57,124 bases of DNA from Deltaproteobacteria bacterium. Lineage in GTDB: Bacteria > Desulfobacterota > Binatia > UTPRO1. The notes beneath the pieces are model-generated. The model saw only the letters and a list, made by a program, of their open reading frames with translations, searched no databases and was not told the origin of the DNA. How positions within the stretch are numbered: position 1 is the stretch's first letter; every line of letters begins with the position of its first letter. Of this stretch, positions 53,844 through 57,124 are shown piece after piece. Position numbers and translations under genes: made by a program. Where the stretch lies: contig JADYZW010000023.1 in assembly GCA_020852955.1 (NCBI GenBank), positions 1 to 57,124 on the forward strand, given 5' to 3'.

Positions 53844-56531
53844 TCAGTCGGCCTTGTCCTTGAACTGGACGCCGTCGTTCTTGGACGCCGGCGGGAAGCT
53901 GTACTGCGCGCCCCAGCAGAGCGCGCTGCCAGCCTTGTGGAGCTGCACCGTGACCGGCGTGGTCAGCAGATCGAGGTCGGGCATCGGAAGCGCGAGGCCC
54001 TTCCCCTTGAGGAGGATCTTCGCCTTGCCGTCGATGCCGGCCTTGAGCTGCAGCTGGCTGATGCCGCTCTGGGCGAGCGTCTTGTCCTTGAACTGGAAGC
54101 TCGTCGGCTTCTCGCTCCAGCAGGGCTTGGTGCCGCATATTCCGCTGGGTGCGACGTTCAGCGTCGCGCGGAGCCCGCCGCCGTCGTAGATGCAGAGCGT
54201 GTAGCCGTCGGAGCCGAGCGGGTCGCCGAAGTCGGTCTTGTCGGTCGCCGATCCCGCCATCCACTTCCACTGCAGCTGGTCCTTGTCGTCGGGCGACTTG
54301 TCGGTGAGCGAGAGCGCAGCTTTGGCGCCAACGACCGGGGTGCGGCAGATCTCCGGCGCGACGGCGCAGGTCGGCGTGGCGACCGGCGTCGAGGTAGCGC
54401 CCGGCGTCGGCGTCCCGGGAAGGGGTGGCGGCGTGAACGTCGGCGTGACGGTCGCAGGACCCGGCGTCGCTGTGACCGTGGCAACCGGCGTTGCGGTGGG
54501 CGTCGGTGTCGAGGTCGCGGGGATGAACGGCGTCGGGGTCTCGAACGGCGGCGGTGTCGCGGTCGCCGTTGGGGGCGGCGTCAGGGTGACGGTGGGCGTC
54601 GCGGTGACGGTCGGCGTCGCCGTGGCCGTGGGAGTCGGCGTGGGCTGGCCGTTCACCTGCTGGATGTCGAACGCACCGAAGACGGTGGACGCGTGCACCC
54701 GCGAGGTGTCGACGCGATCGACGACGAGGCGCCTGATGCCCGGACTGGGATCGAAGCCGAAGCCGAACGGCTGCCACGACGCGCCGTCGTCGACAGTCTT
54801 GAGCACCGTCGTATTGCCGTCGGTGCGGTAGGCGGTCGTCGGCGTCAGCGGGTCGAGCGCGAGGTAGCCGTAGTCGCTCCAGTAGACGAACGTGTTTCCA
54901 CCGTCGGTGCTACGCTGGAGGCCGCCGCCACCGACGGTGTAGATCGTGGTCGGCGTCAGCGGGTGCAGCCAGAAGCGGTTGTCGGGGCCGATCTGCGTCC
55001 AGTTCGTGCCGCCGTTGACGGTCTTGTAGAGGCCCATGTCGGTCCCGACGTAGAGCGTGGTGGGCGTGACCGGGTCGACCTCGACCCGCGAGACGCTCGA
55101 GGTCGGCAGGTCGCCGTTCGCGGGCGACCAGCTACCGCCGCCGTTCGTGCTCTTCAGCAGGCCGTCGGCGGTCGTGCCCAGGTAGACCGTCGCCGGCGTC
55201 GTTGGATCGACGGTGATCCACAGGGCCTGACCAAGGAATGCGGTCTTCACGCTCCAGCTCGTGCCGCTGTTCGTGCTCTTGAGAACGACGCTGACCGGCG
55301 TGACGTCCACGGTCCGGTGGGCGGAGGTGTAGAGCGTCGACGGTGTGACCGGGTCGACCGCGACCGCGTCAACGTGGGCGTAGTCGATGCCGTTGTTGAT
55401 CGGCGTCCACGAGCCGCCGCCGTCGGTGCTGCGGAAGAGGCCGGCGCTACTGGTGGCGGCGTAGAGCGTGCCAGCGGTGAGCGGATCGACGGCGAGGGCG
55501 CCCGTGGTGGCGGGGGGAAGGCCGCTGCTGCGGGAGGTCCACAGCCCGGCGCCGTTCGTGCTCGTGTAGACCCCCCCGCCTTCGGTGGCGGCGTGGATCG
55601 TCGTGGGGGTCGTCGGGTCGATCACGAGCCACAGCATCCGCCGGTTCGGCATGCCGGTGCTGGCGTCGGTCCAGCTCGCCGCGCCGTTGATGCTCTTGGC
55701 GACGCCGAACTCGAGCGTGCCGGCGTAGAGCGTCGTCGCGGTCGCGGGGTCGATGGCGAGCGTCTTGATGCGCGCATCCACGAACCCGCTGTTGGCGGCC
55801 GCCCACGTGGCGCCACCGTCGGTGCTCTTTAACATGCCGGCGATCTCGCCGCCGGCGTAAACGACGTCGGGATCCGTGGGATCGATCGCGATCGCATTGA
55901 TCGTCTGCCCGGCCATGACGCCGGCATTGGCCGGCGCCCAGCTGGCGCCGCCGTCGGTGCTCTTGTGCACGCCGTCTGACCCCACTGCGGCGTACATCGT
56001 CAGCGCATTGCTCGGCGCGATCGCGAGCGTGGTCGCCCCGGAGAGACCCAGGCTAGTCCAGCTGCTGCCGCCGTTGGTGGTCCGGTAGACGTAGCCGACC
56101 ATGGCGTAGATGCCGGACGCGTGGGCGAGCATGGAGACCGGGGGAACGACGGGCAAGCCGGTGTTGGCATTCGTCCAGCTGCCGCCGCCGTTCGTGCTCT
56201 TGTAGATGCCGTCGTGGGTACCTGCGTAGACGTTGGAGGGCGTCACCGGATCGACCACCACGTTCTCGACGCGGAGGCTCACGAGCCCATTGTTGATCGC
56301 CGTCCAGCTGGCGCCGCCGTCGGTCGTCTTGAACACCCCCTTCTCAAAGCCGAAGGTTTCGCGAAAAACCCCGGCGTACATCGTCGTCGGAGTCACCGGG
56401 TCGACCGCGATCGAGGAGATGGTGCCCGCGCCGGGGCCGTTGGTCGTCCACTGATCGATGCCGGCGCGCGCCGGGACGACCGCGAGCATGGCGAAGACGA
56501 TGGCGAGCACGAAGGGTTGCGGGTGCTTCAT
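53844..56531 (-). CDS. Large secreted BNR-type propeller protein with shared C-terminal domain
   Basis: An 895-residue exported protein. A signal peptide (MKHPQPFVLAIVFAMLAVVPARA) is followed by about 600 residues of BNR/sortilin-like repeats with the unit KSTDGGASW and partners such as VDPVTPTTLYAGT, forming one or two propellers. A ~95-residue Thr/Pro-rich linker follows (about 640-735, TPTPTATATPT-type repeats). The last 159 residues (737-895) are the shared C-terminal domain with four conserved cysteines. ATG 56531 has an AAGGAG ribosome site. Cell-surface display with a spacer is inferred; the ligand is unknown. Confidence 0.8.
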   Translation of the reverse strand: MKHPQPFVLAIVFAMLAVVPARAGIDQWTTNGPGAGTISSIAVDPVTPTTMYAGVFRETFGFEKGVFKTTDGGASWTAINNGLVSLRVENVVVDPVTPSNVYAGTHDGIYKSTNGGGSWTNANTGLPVVPPVSMLAHASGIYAMVGYVYRTTNGGSSWTSLGLSGATTLAIAPSNALTMYAAVGSDGVHKSTDGGASWAPANAGVMAGQTINAIAIDPTDPDVVYAGGEIAGMLKSTDGGATWAAANSGFVDARIKTLAIDPATATTLYAGTLEFGVAKSINGAASWTDASTGMPNRRMLWLVIDPTTPTTIHAATEGGGVYTSTNGAGLWTSRSSGLPPATTGALAVDPLTAGTLYAATSSAGLFRSTDGGGSWTPINNGIDYAHVDAVAVDPVTPSTLYTSAHRTVDVTPVSVVLKSTNSGTSWSVKTAFLGQALWITVDPTTPATVYLGTTADGLLKSTNGGGSWSPANGDLPTSSVSRVEVDPVTPTTLYVGTDMGLYKTVNGGTNWTQIGPDNRFWLHPLTPTTIYTVGGGGLQRSTDGGNTFVYWSDYGYLALDPLTPTTAYRTDGNTTVLKTVDDGASWQPFGFGFDPSPGIRRLVVDRVDTSRVHASTVFGAFDIQQVNGQPTPTPTATATPTVTATPTVTLTPPPTATATPPPFETPTPFIPATSTPTPTATPVATVTATPGPATVTPTFTPPPLPGTPTPGATSTPVATPTCAVAPEICRTPVVGAKAALSLTDKSPDDKDQLQWKWMAGSATDKTDFGDPLGSDGYTLCIYDGGGLRATLNVAPSGICGTKPCWSEKPTSFQFKDKTLAQSGISQLQLKAGIDGKAKILLKGKGLALPMPDLDLLTTPVTVQLHKAGSALCWGAQYSFPPASKNDGVQFKDKAD

Positions 56532-56624
56532 CTGATGGGCTCCTTTGCGCAATGCGCGCGTCCCAGAACGGTCGTGTGCGTTATAGCGATCTCTTCGTTT
56601 TCTGTGTCGCTGCACGGAGTGTGC

Positions 56625-56753
56625 CTACGGAAGCGGCTCTGCTGAGAGGTGCGTGGCAAAGGTCGGTATTAGCCTCGGGTTGACCCGAGCCCTTCCTGGA
56701 GCAATCCCATCGCAACACAGGAGTAGGGCGACGACCCCTACGAGCTTCTGCAT
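56625..56753 (-). CDS. Short exported ORF upstream of the propeller gene
   Basis: A 42-residue frame: MQKLVGVVALLLCCDGIAPGRA looks like a signal peptide, followed by only ~20 residues (RVNPRLIPTFATHLSAEPLP). A GGGAG ribosome site precedes ATG 56753. It may be a tiny exported protein or, given the neighbours, the front of another truncated secreted-protein gene. Low confidence. Confidence 0.35.
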   Translation of the reverse strand: MQKLVGVVALLLCCDGIAPGRARVNPRLIPTFATHLSAEPLP

Positions 56754-57000
56754 GTCGTGCTCCCGATGGTTCGATGCTGTCGCGGCCCGCGAAGCCCGAA
56801 GTCGACGGTGCCGCAGACGGAATCGCACGCGGCTCGGGCGCCTGTCCAGCAAAATCAGTGGACTCGGTGTCCAGGGCCGAGCTCCTCCCCTACTGCGCCG
56901 AAACGGGTCACGTCGATCACGCGTGGTCCGTCGATTTTCGTTGACCACGGGTCCGCCATGGCGAAATCATCAGCGTCGCCGATCCCACACGCAGTCAGCC

Positions 57001-57124
57001 TGGACTTGCCCCGAATCGGCAGACACCTCAGATGTGGGCGGAAGCCCACGAGGAGGGTGTTCCGATGGGGAAGAAGGTGGAGAGGGTACGGGCGAGCCGG
57101 CGGCCACGGCGATCGTTCACGCCA
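57001..57124 (+). mobile_element. Left end of an IS3-like element (partial, leaves the window)
   Basis: TGGACTTGCCCCGAATCGGC at 57,001 resembles IS3-family terminal repeats. It is followed by an AGGAGGG ribosome site and an ATG at 57,065. Only the left end is present; direct repeats cannot be checked. Confidence 0.5.
57065..57124 (+). CDS. Start of an IS3-family OrfA transposase (partial)
   Basis: The first 20 codons read [20 protein letters not shown], like the basic start of IS3 OrfA proteins (typically continuing RRSFTPEFKAEAV). The gene runs off the window, so nothing more can be said. Confidence 0.55.
   Translation, partial: MGKKVERVRASRRPRRSFTP

Overview
The window is a GC-rich (well above 60%) stretch of a bacterial chromosome. 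Periplasmic c-type cytochromes, RND efflux pumps, lipoprotein and signal-peptide proteins and a bufferin-type periplasmic metallophore locus point to a didermic (Gram-negative) bacterium. The mix of NrfHA, a haloalkane dehalogenase, families of large cysteine-rich secreted proteins and sigma-54 regulators fits uncultured delta-proteobacterial or Binatota-like lineages. That placement is an inference from gene content; no rRNA is present to test it.

Region 1 (1-27,800) is ordinary, densely packed chromosome. It holds tRNA-Thr(CGU), an nrfHA nitrite-reductase pair, an mdtABC-type tripartite RND system with 4-bp stop/start overlaps, a glycerol-dehydrogenase-like enzyme, an HLD-I haloalkane dehalogenase and a remnant of an AbrB-type DNA-binding gene. 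These are followed by gpmI, a GNAT-like protein, a PAP2 enzyme, a rhomboid protease, corA, a DASS (SLC13) transporter overlapping a lipoprotein of the sulfatase fold, a GAF/coiled-coil/receiver-like protein of about 1,240 residues, and a HEAT-repeat protein.

Region 2 (28,100-40,450) starts at tRNA-Leu(CAA) and is accessory in character. It has cysteine-rich secreted proteins, a DUF1566 protein, a secreted beta-propeller protein, and a divergent pair of regulators (sigma-54 activator and a large AAA/STAND ATPase). It also holds several truncated relatives of the secreted proteins.

Region 3 (40,450-50,100) is a metal/stress and signalling block: bufC-bufB-bufA on the minus strand, a divergent NDH-2-like dehydrogenase plus DoxX, an unusual STAS-ECF sigma-factor fusion, a small zinc-finger anti-sigma-like protein, a GAF-PAS-sigma-54 activator, and a membrane adenylate/guanylate cyclase.

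Region 4 (50,290-57,124) is a graveyard: the C-terminal part of an FAD oxidase, the C-terminal half of a trans-sulfuration PLP enzyme, an IS66 remnant inserted into an IS21 istB, a frameshifted cysteine-rich pseudogene, a second large propeller protein, and the left end of an IS3-like element running off the window.

Two signals link regions 2-4. First, five copies of an unnamed ~60-105-bp dispersed repeat (31,091; 37,441; 40,359; 50,293; 53,744), all in the same orientation, sit at the broken ends of genes. Second, a ~150-160-residue C-terminal domain with four conserved cysteines is shared by three otherwise different secreted proteins. These two, together with the STAS-ECF fusion beside the bufferin locus, are the most promising candidates for undescribed biology here.
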